Source of the DNA: Rasiella rasia
Lineage (GTDB): Bacteria; Bacteroidota; Bacteroidia; Flavobacteriales; Flavobacteriaceae
Length of the DNA stretch: 64,000 bases
Direction: 5' to 3'
Assembly (NCBI RefSeq): GCF_011044175.1
Contig: NZ_CP049057.1
Location: 3,324,966-3,388,965 of the forward strand
Part shown: positions 53,408-62,238 of the stretch, piece by piece
Numbering within the stretch: position 1 is the first letter of the stretch
How the letters are laid out: every line of letters starts with the position of its first letter
Made by a program: the position numbers and the translations under genes
The notes under the pieces: model-generated
Told to the model about the DNA's origin: nothing
The model's input: only the letters and a program-made list of their open reading frames with translations
The model's database searches: none

Positions 53408-53606
53408 AAAAAGAAGTTTTGTTTTGTTTAAAAGTATGAAAATAATTGAATTTACACTTTCAAAAAGTAAAGTTTACATAAAATTAAAACAACGGGGGTT
53501 TTTTGGAAAGTGATCGCTGCGAAGTTCATTTTAACTTAATATGCACTTAAAGAAGATGGTACTTAGGGTAGGTACTTTAGCAACACAATCAAATAAACAT
53601 ATTTTC

Positions 53607-56600
53607 ATGAAAAAAATTACCCTTATCGCTGTGTTATGTGTTCTTAATACAGCTTTTTCTCAAACAACAAATACGCAATTAAACTCTTCTAATCGGGGTG
53701 CTTTTACACTCGAAATTTCTGAAATATTCTCAGGACAAGAAGGAGACGATTTAACAGCAGATTGGTTCGAAATAAAAAACACAGGCTCTACAGCTTGGGT
53801 TTCTGGAATTAGTGACGACTTATATTATGACGATGAGTCTGCAGACGGTTCTACAGCAGACCTTATTCAAGGGATCACAGATATTCAACCTGGCGAATTT
53901 GTAATCGTTCTTGTAACCGATGATACAGGAGGCGAAATAACTCAATTTATTAATGTATGGAGTGAAGTAGTCAATTTAAGCGGAATTGAAATTGGATTTT
54001 CAGATGGTGCTGGTCTTGGCGCTGGGGGTGATGCTGTAAATATTTGGGTTGGCGATCCTACTGCTACAAGCCCTGTTAACACAGCTAGTTATCCAGATAC
54101 CGGCTTAAATGACGGCGAAAGCTATGACGTAGATCTAGGAATGTTTAGTACGGTAGGTAATGCAAGCAATGCAGTTGAAACCCTTGCGTTGGGTGGAACA
54201 AACGGAGATGTTCCTAATGTGGCCTCTCCAGGAAATGTTCCAGCTATGTCTAACCTTAAAGTAACAGAAATTTTCTCTGGACAGGAGGGTACAGACCTCA
54301 CATCAGATTGGTTCGAAATTACCAATCAAGGAGCAACGGCATGGATTTCTGGAGTAGATGAAGACCTTTATTATGACGATGATTCTGCAGATGGAAGTAC
54401 TGCAGATTTAATTGAAGGAATAACAGAGATCCAACCAGGAGCATCTGTAATTGTCTTAATCACCGATAATACAAATAACGAAGTAGACCAATTTACTACC
54501 GTTTGGAGCCCTGTTGTAGACCTTACAAATGTGGAAGTAGGATACACCGATGGTTCCGGACTAGGAGGTGGAGGTGATGCTGTTACTTTATGGATGGGTG
54601 ACCCGCTGATAACTAGTCCGATAGACACTGCTTCTTACCCAGATACCGCTGTGAACGATGGTCAGAGTTACGACTCAAGTTTAGCCGAATTTAGTGTAGT
54701 AGGTAATGCTAATAATGCAGTTGAAACTTTAGCGCTTGGAGGTGATTTAGGCGATGTGCCAAATATTGGTTCTCCGGGTAATATACTTCCAGTGCCAAAT
54801 TCAGAAGTTGAATTTGAATTGTCGGTTGTTTCAGTTTCTGAAGACCAGACCAGCGCTGTTTTAGCAATTTCAATATCAAGTGCTCCCGTAGCAGCTGTTT
54901 CTGTAGATTTGGCACTGGTACCTGGAGGAACAGCTATTCAAGGCACCGACTTTATCTTTGCTACCAATCCTACAATAACTTTTCCTGCCGGAAGCGCAGC
55001 TTCTCAAGAAATTGCTATCAGCTTAATTGACGACAGTGAAGATAATAGTGATGTCTTTTTTATGTTGCAACTACAAAACGCAATGGATGTTGATGTCGTA
55101 GGAAATGATGTGGTTTCAATTTATATCTTAGATGATGACACTGTAGTACCTGTAGCAAATAGCGCAGAACTAGATATGAATTATCTCGCTAGCTACACTG
55201 TAGATTCTGATGGTACTGCTGAAATTGTAACCTACGATGCCGCGTCTCAACGCTTGTACGTTACCAATGGTAACAAAATAGAAGTCTTAGATTTTACAGA
55301 CCCTTCTAACATAGTGCCTTTAGCTACTGCTACATTACCCCCTGGAACTTCAGGCATTCAAAGCGTAGCTGTTAAAAATGGTATTCTTGCAGGTGCTGTT
55401 TCTGCAGAGCCCGATACAGAGAATGGATTTGTTGTTATTAGCGATGTTGATGGTAATAACCCTCTTTTATTAGAAGTTGGTGCCCTGCCCGATATGGTTA
55501 CGTTTTCTCCAGATGGTAACTTTGTGCTAACCGCAAATGAAGGTCAGCCAAATGCAGACTATTCTATAGACCCAGAAGGTTCTATCTCCATAATTGATGT
55601 GAGTGGCGGATTAGGAGCTATAACTCAGGCTAATGTTACTACATTAAACTTTAACGCATTCGATTCTCAACTAGCATCCCTTCAGGCGGCTGGGGTTCGT
55701 ATTTTTGGCCCTGGTGCTTCTGTTTCACAAGACTTAGAACCAGAATATATTGCAGTTTCGGCAGATTCGCAAACAGCCTACGTAACGTTGCAAGAGAATA
55801 ATGCATATGCTATTGTAGACATAGCCAACCTTGAGATTACGCAAATAATTCCGTTCGGATTAAAAGACCATAGTCTTGCAAAGAACTCTTTAGATACTAG
55901 TGATGAAACCGACTTTATTTTTGATGCTGCATGGCCTGTGAAAGGGGTATATATGCCAGATGCAGTTAGTTTTTATAGCGTAAATGGAATAGACTACATT
56001 GTTACCGCTAATGAAGGAGATGCGAGAGAATATAATGGGTTTGAAGAAGAAAGAAAATTAGGAGATGCAGATTATATTTTAGATCCAACCGTATTTCCTA
56101 ATGCAGCGGTGTTAGCATTAGATACCAATCTTGGAGATATAGGAATAACAAATGCTTCTGGTGATATCGATAATGACGGGGACTATGATGAAATTCATGT
56201 GTTTGGCGGTCGTTCTTTTTCAATCTTTGAAGCAGCCACGGGTACCTTGGTATACGACAGCGGAAATGATTTTGAAGTCATTACTGCCAATGATGATACC
56301 TACGGGGCTATTTTTAACGCAAGTAACAGTAATAATACCTTTAAAAACAGAAGTGATAATAAAGGTCCAGAACCAGAAGGGGTTTTAGTTCAAGAAATAA
56401 ATGGAGAACAATACGCCTTTATTTTACTAGAACGCGTAGGTGGAATAATGGTATATAACGTATCAGATCCAGCGGCACCAGTATTTTTACAGTACTTAAA
56501 CAGCCGTGATGCTGTGGCTGGAGGAACTGAAATGGGAGATTTAGGTCCAGAAGGTTTGGTTTATGTGCCCTATACAGACAGTCCAACGCAAACAGGTCTT

Positions 56601-56894
56601 ATAGTTGTTGCTAATGAAGTAAGTGGAACTTTAAGTATGTACTCACTAGATAACGATTTGCTTGGTGTTGATGGATTTGCATTAGAAGAAACCACTAACT
56701 TTAGTATGTATCCAAATCCTTCGAGCGGAACAATATTCTTAAGTAAAGTAGGGAATTACAAGGTACATGATGTACTTGGTAGATTGGTTAAAACAACGCA
56801 AGATACAAAGGTACTGCAATTACAAAATTTAAATACCGGTATCTATCTGGTTTCTAACGACGAAGGAGTCACAAAAAGACTTATCATAAAATAA
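53607..56894 (+). CDS. Large T9SS-exported protein: duplicated N-terminal domain, Calx-beta, choice-of-anchor I propeller
   Basis: This 1095-residue secreted protein starts with a signal peptide (1-19, ending AFSQ). Two tandem copies of a lamin-tail-like domain follow (about 34-213 and 214-394), each opening with EIFSGQEG and sharing SADGSTADLI and VGNA-NAVETLALGG. A Calx-beta domain (about 400-515) and a choice-of-anchor I beta-propeller region (about 525-1020, MVTFSPDGNFVLTANEGQP, FGGRSFSIFEAATG) come next. The end is a type A Por sorting domain (about 1031-1095, FSMYPNPSSGTIFL). It is likely displayed on the surface or released. I start at 53607, where the signal peptide begins. Confidence 0.93.
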   Translation: MKKITLIAVLCVLNTAFSQTTNTQLNSSNRGAFTLEISEIFSGQEGDDLTADWFEIKNTGSTAWVSGISDDLYYDDESADGSTADLIQGITDIQPGEFVIVLVTDDTGGEITQFINVWSEVVNLSGIEIGFSDGAGLGAGGDAVNIWVGDPTATSPVNTASYPDTGLNDGESYDVDLGMFSTVGNASNAVETLALGGTNGDVPNVASPGNVPAMSNLKVTEIFSGQEGTDLTSDWFEITNQGATAWISGVDEDLYYDDDSADGSTADLIEGITEIQPGASVIVLITDNTNNEVDQFTTVWSPVVDLTNVEVGYTDGSGLGGGGDAVTLWMGDPLITSPIDTASYPDTAVNDGQSYDSSLAEFSVVGNANNAVETLALGGDLGDVPNIGSPGNILPVPNSEVEFELSVVSVSEDQTSAVLAISISSAPVAAVSVDLALVPGGTAIQGTDFIFATNPTITFPAGSAASQEIAISLIDDSEDNSDVFFMLQLQNAMDVDVVGNDVVSIYILDDDTVVPVANSAELDMNYLASYTVDSDGTAEIVTYDAASQRLYVTNGNKIEVLDFTDPSNIVPLATATLPPGTSGIQSVAVKNGILAGAVSAEPDTENGFVVISDVDGNNPLLLEVGALPDMVTFSPDGNFVLTANEGQPNADYSIDPEGSISIIDVSGGLGAITQANVTTLNFNAFDSQLASLQAAGVRIFGPGASVSQDLEPEYIAVSADSQTAYVTLQENNAYAIVDIANLEITQIIPFGLKDHSLAKNSLDTSDETDFIFDAAWPVKGVYMPDAVSFYSVNGIDYIVTANEGDAREYNGFEEERKLGDADYILDPTVFPNAAVLALDTNLGDIGITNASGDIDNDGDYDEIHVFGGRSFSIFEAATGTLVYDSGNDFEVITANDDTYGAIFNASNSNNTFKNRSDNKGPEPEGVLVQEINGEQYAFILLERVGGIMVYNVSDPAAPVFLQYLNSRDAVAGGTEMGDLGPEGLVYVPYTDSPTQTGLIVVANEVSGTLSMYSLDNDLLGVDGFALEETTNFSMYPNPSSGTIFLSKVGNYKVHDVLGRLVKTTQDTKVLQLQNLNTGIYLVSNDEGVTKRLIIK

Positions 56895-56916
56895 GGTTAT
56901 ACTTTTTCTAAATTCA

Positions 56917-56950
56917 AGAAGCCACCTCTAGTAGGTGGCTTTTCTTTTTT
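56917..56950 (+). terminator. Terminator after the T9SS cargo gene
   Basis: AAGCCACCT pairs with AGGTGGCTT around a short loop, followed by TTCTTTTTT. Confidence 0.85.
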
Positions 56951-56985
56951 AACGTATTTTTGATGTTTGAAAACAACCAACCTGT

Positions 56986-57891
56986 ATGAGTAAGTTAAAA
57001 GCTTGGATTTCTGCAGCAAGATTACGAACCCTTCCATTATCAATGTCTGGGATTCTTGTAGCAAGTGCTGCTGCTATGAAGGCGGGGTCATTTTCTTTGG
57101 CAGTGATGATTCTGGCATTATTAACCACCCTTGGCTTTCAGGTGTTGTCTAACTTTGCTAACGATTATGGTGATGGGGTAAAGGGTACTGATAATGCAGA
57201 TAGAGTAGGGCCGGCACGCGCCTTTCAAAGTGGTTTGCTCACCGCAAAAGAGCTGAAATACGGAATGATAGCCACCACTTTTATCACACTTTTTCTAGCC
57301 AGTCTTTTAATTTTTATTGCCTTCGGGAATGAAAACTTTATACTTTCTGTTGTTTTCTTTAACTTAGGAATTGCCGCAATTATTGCTGCAATCACGTATA
57401 CTGTAGGGAAAAATGCATACGGGTATCGCGCTTTAGGTGATGTCTTTGTCTTTGTGTTTTTTGGCTTGGTAGGTGTAATGGGGTGTTATTATTTATTCAC
57501 CCAAAACCTTTCAGAATATATTATTTTTCCTGCAATCACTGTTGGTTTATTAAGCGCGGCAGTGTTAAACTTAAATAACATGCGCGATCGCTTAGCAGAC
57601 GCCAAAGTAAACAAAAAGACTCTTGCAGTGGTACTAGGTGAAAAACCAGCAAAATTATACCACAGCTTACTAGTCATTATTGCATTTCTAAGTGCGCTTT
57701 TTTATTTTTTTATAACTGAAAGTACCTTGCCTCACTATATTCCATTACTTTCATTTATCCCCGTTTTTCTGAATGTATGGGTGGTTTTTAAAAATAACGA
57801 ACCTGTGAAGCTAGACCCTGAACTAAAGAAGGTGGCTTTGAGTACTTTTTTATTCTCACTGCTTTTTTTATTGGTAACAATGTTCCTGTAA
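56986..57891 (+). CDS. menA: 1,4-dihydroxy-2-naphthoate polyprenyltransferase
   Basis: This 301-residue UbiA-family membrane enzyme attaches the prenyl tail to DHNA in menaquinone synthesis. It has eight or nine helices, with the two Asp-rich motifs NFANDYGDGVKGTDN and NNMRDRLADAK that bind magnesium-diphosphate. The N-terminal AWISAARLRTLPLSMSGILVASA is typical of MenA. It begins a plus-strand run with menC and menE. Confidence 0.96.
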   Translation: MSKLKAWISAARLRTLPLSMSGILVASAAAMKAGSFSLAVMILALLTTLGFQVLSNFANDYGDGVKGTDNADRVGPARAFQSGLLTAKELKYGMIATTFITLFLASLLIFIAFGNENFILSVVFFNLGIAAIIAAITYTVGKNAYGYRALGDVFVFVFFGLVGVMGCYYLFTQNLSEYIIFPAITVGLLSAAVLNLNNMRDRLADAKVNKKTLAVVLGEKPAKLYHSLLVIIAFLSALFYFFITESTLPHYIPLLSFIPVFLNVWVVFKNNEPVKLDPELKKVALSTFLFSLLFLLVTMFL

Positions 57892-57960
57892 GGCCTTACT
57901 TTTAAAATTTTTTAACATAATTAACCGCAAGGTCTTGTACATTTAAAGAAAAATAAGAAG

Positions 57961-58641
57961 ATGAACATTACTTTTTACGGACAAAACAGTCTCTCTATAG
58001 TTATAGATGAAACGAACATTATGGTAGATCCTTTTATTAGTGGAAATCCGCTAGCAAAAGAAACCATAGACATACAATCGCTTAAAGCTGACTATATTTT
58101 ATTAACGCACGCGCATCAAGATCATATATTAGATGCAGAAGCAATTGCAAAAAATACAGGTGCGACCATAGTGAGTAACTACGAAATAGCAACACATTAC
58201 GAAAACAAAGGGTTTGAAGTACACCCAATGAACCACGGGGGAAGCTGGGAATTTGATTTTGGTAAAGTGAAATATGTAAATGCTATACATACTAGTTCTT
58301 TTCCAGATGGTAGTTACGGCGGGCAGCCCGGTGGCTTTGTAATTGAAGGTGAACATAAAACCATTTACATCGCAGGCGATACAGCGCTTACCTTGGATAT
58401 GAAATTAATACCCATGTATACCAAATTAGATCTCGCTATTCTGCCAATTGGAGATAACTTTACCATGGGAATAGACGATGCTATTATTGCAAGTAACTTC
58501 CTTGAATGTGATAAAATTCTTGGTGTACATTACGATACGTTTGGATACATAGAAATTGATCACGACGAAGCAAAAAAGAAATTTTATGATGCTGGGAAAG
58601 ACCTTATGCTCCTTGAAATAGGAGATGCTATCACCTTGTAA
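57961..58641 (+). CDS. Metal-dependent hydrolase, UPF0173/metallo-beta-lactamase fold
   Basis: This 226-residue protein has a metallo-beta-lactamase fold of the UPF0173/UlaG-like type: MNITFYGQNSLSIVIDETNIMVDPFISGNPLA, metal ligands in THAHQDHILDAEA, IAGDTALTLDMKLI and VHYDTFGYIEIDHDEA. Substrate is unknown. It lies between menA and menC, so a step in quinone synthesis, for example thioester hydrolysis of DHNA-CoA, is conceivable but unproven. Its last codons end four bases before the menC start. Confidence 0.92.
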   Translation: MNITFYGQNSLSIVIDETNIMVDPFISGNPLAKETIDIQSLKADYILLTHAHQDHILDAEAIAKNTGATIVSNYEIATHYENKGFEVHPMNHGGSWEFDFGKVKYVNAIHTSSFPDGSYGGQPGGFVIEGEHKTIYIAGDTALTLDMKLIPMYTKLDLAILPIGDNFTMGIDDAIIASNFLECDKILGVHYDTFGYIEIDHDEAKKKFYDAGKDLMLLEIGDAITL

Positions 58642-58645
58642 TTTC

Positions 58646-59695
58646 ATGAAAGCTACCTTTAAAAAGTATACACTCAATTTTAAAAGACCCGCAGGCACTT
58701 CTCGCGGAACATTAAAAACCAAAGAAACTTGGTTTCTAAAGATAGAAAAGGACGGTAACTGGGGTATTGGAGAATGTGGTATGTTTAAAGGACTAAGCTT
58801 TGATGATGTCCCAGAATTTGAAGAAAAGCTACAATGGACCTGCGATAATATTACCCTGCCCGAAGAGGTGTTGTATGATTCGCTAAGTAACTTTCCGGCT
58901 ATTCAGATAGGGGTAGAGACTGCCTTTAAATCGCTTGATTCTAATAACCTCTTCCATATTTTTCCTTCTAATTTTTATGAAAATGAAACTCCTATTTCCA
59001 TTAATGGGCTAGTTTGGATGGGTGATAAAGCATTTATGAAGTCTCAAATTTCAGAAAAGCTGAGTGCAGGATTTAAATGTATTAAGATGAAAATTGGAGC
59101 AATCGATTTTTCTACTGAAATTGATTTGCTGAAAAGCATCAGACAAGAATTTTCGCCTTTAGATATAGAACTTCGAGTAGATGCCAACGGAGCGTTTTCT
59201 ACTTCTGAAGCATTAGAAAAACTTAAAATCCTGTCTGATTATCAATTACATTCTATAGAACAGCCTATAAAACAAGGACAATGGCAAGAAATGGCGCAGC
59301 TTTGCGAAATCAGTCCGTTGCCCATTGCATTAGATGAAGAGTTAATAGGCGTGACGATTTCCGAAGTAAAAGAAAAGCTATTACGCACCATAAAACCACA
59401 GTACATTATTCTAAAACCAACACTTTTAGGTGGTTTTAAAGCATGCGATCAATGGATTTCTCTAGCAGAAGAGCAACAAATGGGCTGGTGGATTACCTCT
59501 GCACTTGAGAGTAATATTGGGCTAAATGCAATTGCCCAATATACAGCAACGAAGCAAAATAGGCTGCCTCAAGGATTAGGAACAGGTGGTTTGTATACCA
59601 ATAATATTCCTGCTCCCTTGCAGGTTATCGATGGAACCCTTCAGTACAACAAAAAGAGAAAGTGGGATGAGTCTGTATTAAACAAAGTTTTGTAA
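58646..59695 (+). CDS. menC: o-Succinylbenzoate synthase
   Basis: This 349-residue enolase-superfamily enzyme dehydrates SHCHC to o-succinylbenzoate in menaquinone synthesis. It has the KxK pair in CIKMKIGAIDF, metal ligands RVDANGAF, SIEQPIKQGQW and PIALDEELIG, and the second catalytic Lys region YIILKPTLLGGF. The N-terminal capping domain begins KATFKKYTLNFKRPAGTSRG. I start at 58646 (MKATFKK). N-succinylamino-acid racemase is a related activity, but the neighbouring men genes settle MenC. Confidence 0.94.
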   Translation: MKATFKKYTLNFKRPAGTSRGTLKTKETWFLKIEKDGNWGIGECGMFKGLSFDDVPEFEEKLQWTCDNITLPEEVLYDSLSNFPAIQIGVETAFKSLDSNNLFHIFPSNFYENETPISINGLVWMGDKAFMKSQISEKLSAGFKCIKMKIGAIDFSTEIDLLKSIRQEFSPLDIELRVDANGAFSTSEALEKLKILSDYQLHSIEQPIKQGQWQEMAQLCEISPLPIALDEELIGVTISEVKEKLLRTIKPQYIILKPTLLGGFKACDQWISLAEEQQMGWWITSALESNIGLNAIAQYTATKQNRLPQGLGTGGLYTNNIPAPLQVIDGTLQYNKKRKWDESVLNKVL

Positions 59696-59733
59696 ATTCA
59701 CGAACCAACTCAAGTAAATTACATTCATAACAT

Positions 59734-60693
59734 ATGACATATATACAGCAGGCATTTAACTATTTGCACGATTGGTGGCGTTATGCCATAGGGCTTGTAT
59801 TAATTTTTATAGCAACTCAAATAGGGTCGCTGCCATTTGTAGGGATGGCCTTTTTTAAAGTAATAAGCGAAGGTGGCTCTACTGAAGTACTGCTAGACGA
59901 GAAGAGTTTGATGACTATTTTAGATTCTAACCTTACGCTATTTTTAATGTTATTGGGCTTTGCAGTTGGGCTTTTAGGACTTTATTTTGTGGTTAAATAC
60001 ATTCATAAACAACCATTTAAAACGGTGACCACCACTAGAAAGAAAACAGATTGGGGTCGTTTTTGGTTTGGTTTTTTATTAATTGCAGTAGTTACTATCG
60101 TACTAACTGTTGCAGATTATTATAGCAATCCAGAAGATTATGTCCTTCAGTTTGAAGTTGTACCCTTTTTAATATTGGCGCTTATTTCAATCGTTTTTAT
60201 CCCATTGCAAACAAGTTTTGAAGAATATCTTTTTAGAGGCTATTTAATGCAAGGAATTGGCGTGCTAGTGCGAAATAGATGGGTGCCATTAATTATTACG
60301 TCTGTAATTTTTGGAGGTCTTCACTATTTTAATCCAGAAGTCGAAAAGCTAGGACCCATAATTATGATTTACTATATAGGTACAGGTTTCTTTTTAGGAA
60401 TTATGACCTTAATGGACGAAGGTTTGGAGCTTGCACTTGGGTTTCATGCCGGAAATAACCTAGTAGGTGCCTTATTGGTGACTGCAGATTGGACAGTATT
60501 CCAGACCAATTCTATTTTTAAAGACATTTCTGAGCCTTCTGCAGGCTTCGATATTTTAATCCCAGTGCTGGTGATGTATCCTATATTTCTTGGTCTTATG
60601 GCTTGGCGCTATAAATGGAAAGGCTGGGGAGAGAAGCTCTTCGGAAAGGTTACACCACCACCTGAAGCAGAACACACTATAGAAATCTTGTAA
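59734..60693 (+). CDS. CPBP family intramembrane metalloprotease
   Basis: This 319-residue protein has about eight membrane helices and the CPBP (Abi/CAAX prenyl protease 2) motifs: EEYLFRGYLMQ, SVIFGGLHYFNPE and LGFHAGNN, supplying the Glu and His metal ligands. Such proteins may cleave membrane-associated peptides; targets are unknown. It lies between menC and menE, seven bases before menE, so it is probably co-transcribed with the menaquinone genes without an evident link. Confidence 0.93.
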   Translation: MTYIQQAFNYLHDWWRYAIGLVLIFIATQIGSLPFVGMAFFKVISEGGSTEVLLDEKSLMTILDSNLTLFLMLLGFAVGLLGLYFVVKYIHKQPFKTVTTTRKKTDWGRFWFGFLLIAVVTIVLTVADYYSNPEDYVLQFEVVPFLILALISIVFIPLQTSFEEYLFRGYLMQGIGVLVRNRWVPLIITSVIFGGLHYFNPEVEKLGPIIMIYYIGTGFFLGIMTLMDEGLELALGFHAGNNLVGALLVTADWTVFQTNSIFKDISEPSAGFDILIPVLVMYPIFLGLMAWRYKWKGWGEKLFGKVTPPPEAEHTIEIL

Positions 60694-60699
60694 TAAAAA

Positions 60700-61779
60700 T
60701 TGAAACCAACCTCACACACTCTTCACCCTGCTTTTAAGCTAAACGGACTCGATTTTTCTTCGGCCGAAGAAGTATTGAATTTTACCGACAACTTACTGCA
60801 CGAAGGGAACGAACAAGAAGTAGACGTTGCAAAATTTATTGAGAAGTGGCTAGATTTTAGTGAAGATGTTGAGGTTAAGACTTCAGGATCTACTGGAAAA
60901 CCAAAAAAAATCACCCTTACTAAAACACAAATGGTGCATAGCGCACAAGCTACCGGGGCGTATTTTAAAACTGGCAGCGGTACAAAAGCACTCTTGTGTA
61001 TACCCGCAGATTATATCGCTGGAAAAATGATGTTGGTAAGAGCCATGGTTTTGGGTTGGGATCTACACGTGGTGCAGCCCGCTAAAGATTCTTTGGTAGA
61101 GTATGACAACGATTACGATTTTGTGGCAATGGTGCCATACCAGGTAAGTCATTCGCTAGAGGCATTGCCTAAAGTAAAAAAACTCATCATTGGGGGCGGA
61201 GCAATTTCTACTAAATTAGAAAGACAACTACAAGATATTGCGATAGATGCATTCGCTACCTATGGAATGACCGAAACCATAACCCATGTGGCTGTAAGGC
61301 GTCTTAACGGACCAGCAAGAAGCGAACAGTACAATGCGCTACCAGATGTCAAGTTTTCTATAGATGGCCGGGGATGTTTGGTAATAGATGCGCCTAAGAT
61401 TACTGCCGAAACGGTGGTGACAAACGATTTGGTTGAGCTACATTCACCTTCATCATTTACGTGGTTGGGACGGTTTGATAATGTTATAAATAGTGGCGGA
61501 GTAAAGCATTTTCCAGAAGCCATTGAGAAGTCACTTGGAAGTTATATAGATTGTTCGTTTATTATTGCCGCAGAGCCTGATGAAACGCTAGGGGAGCGCG
61601 TGATTTTAATTTTTGAAGGCAATGGAGAGGAGATTCCAGATTTTAAGGAGGCATTTAGCCATTTGGAAGCGTACCAACGTCCAAAAAAAGTATACCGTTT
61701 GTCTAAATTTCCATATACCGAAACTGGTAAAATTAAACGAGGCGATGTCTTGAACGTGCTTCGTAACTACAAAAAGTAG
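60700..61779 (+). CDS. menE: o-Succinylbenzoate-CoA ligase, short form
   Basis: This 359-residue acyl-adenylate enzyme activates o-succinylbenzoate with CoA. AMP-binding motifs: KTSGSTGKPKKITLTK (the P-loop), CIPADYIAGKMMLVRAMVLG, FATYGMTETITHVAVR and NSGGVKHFPEAIEKSLG, ending with PKKVYRLSKFPYTETGKIKRGDV (catalytic Lys in GKIKR). It is about 100 residues shorter than E. coli MenE, which is common in Bacteroidota. The start is TTG. Menaquinone context supports the name. Confidence 0.92.
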   Translation: MKPTSHTLHPAFKLNGLDFSSAEEVLNFTDNLLHEGNEQEVDVAKFIEKWLDFSEDVEVKTSGSTGKPKKITLTKTQMVHSAQATGAYFKTGSGTKALLCIPADYIAGKMMLVRAMVLGWDLHVVQPAKDSLVEYDNDYDFVAMVPYQVSHSLEALPKVKKLIIGGGAISTKLERQLQDIAIDAFATYGMTETITHVAVRRLNGPARSEQYNALPDVKFSIDGRGCLVIDAPKITAETVVTNDLVELHSPSSFTWLGRFDNVINSGGVKHFPEAIEKSLGSYIDCSFIIAAEPDETLGERVILIFEGNGEEIPDFKEAFSHLEAYQRPKKVYRLSKFPYTETGKIKRGDVLNVLRNYKK

Positions 61780-61816
61780 CTTTCTACAATAATTACTCTT
61801 ATTTTTGCTGCCTGAT

Positions 61817-62227
61817 ATGGCTCGTATTCTTGCAATAGATTTTGGAACCAAACGCACAGGCATCGCTGTTACAGACGAGTTACAGCTTATTGCTTCTGGG
61901 TTAACTACTGTAGAAACTCCTAAGCTAATTCCGTTTTTAGAATCGTACTTTGAAAAGGAAGATGTAAACCTAGTGCTTGTGGGAGAGCCTTTGCAAAAGG
62001 ATGGTACACCAAGCGATGTAGAAACGGAAATTAAAAAGTTCTTAGAAATCTTTACAGCAAAATTTCCAACTATGCCAGTGCAACGTGTAGATGAACGTTT
62101 TACAAGTAAAATGGCCTTTCAAACTATGATAGATAGCGGCCTGTCTAAGAAAAAGAGAAGAAATAAAGCACTCGTTGACGAAATTAGTGCGACTATTATA
62201 TTACAGGAATTCCTGTATACTAAATAA
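61817..62227 (+). CDS. ruvX: Holliday junction resolvase-like / pre-16S rRNA nuclease YqgF
   Basis: This 136-residue RNase H-fold protein has MARILAIDFGTKRTGIAVTD, LVLVGEPLQKDGTPSDVETEIKKFLE, VQRVDERFTSKMAFQTM and KALVDEISATIILQEFL, the full YqgF pattern with its catalytic acids. E. coli YqgF trims the 5' end of 16S rRNA; a resolvase role has also been proposed. I start at 61817 (MARILAID), ignoring four upstream codons. def follows 11 bases later. Confidence 0.95.
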   Translation: MARILAIDFGTKRTGIAVTDELQLIASGLTTVETPKLIPFLESYFEKEDVNLVLVGEPLQKDGTPSDVETEIKKFLEIFTAKFPTMPVQRVDERFTSKMAFQTMIDSGLSKKKRRNKALVDEISATIILQEFLYTK

Positions 62228-62238
62228 AGAGAAAACAA

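Larger units (their letters stand above)
1647..60647. repeat. Dispersed 9-mer CTTCGGAAA / TTTCCGAAG, 26 copies
   Basis: Starts of CTTCGGAAA on the plus strand: 1647, 8959, 13517, 13682, 16708, 21669, 23974, 26460, 27407, 28685, 34102, 34622, 44192, 47240, 60639. Starts of TTTCCGAAG: 14604, 16878, 23018, 24013, 32264, 41873, 42496, 43514, 48835, 51413, 59358. All but 48835 are inside genes. In genes they encode FG[KN], LRK, FPK or SE-type words in three frames and both directions, using codons such as CGG, TCG, TCC and CCG. The count was made by eye and may miss some copies. Confidence 0.8.

Noticed and set aside
53704..54790. Tandem DNA repeats as a mobile or satellite element
   Set aside because: They are diverged in-frame copies of a protein domain inside one gene.
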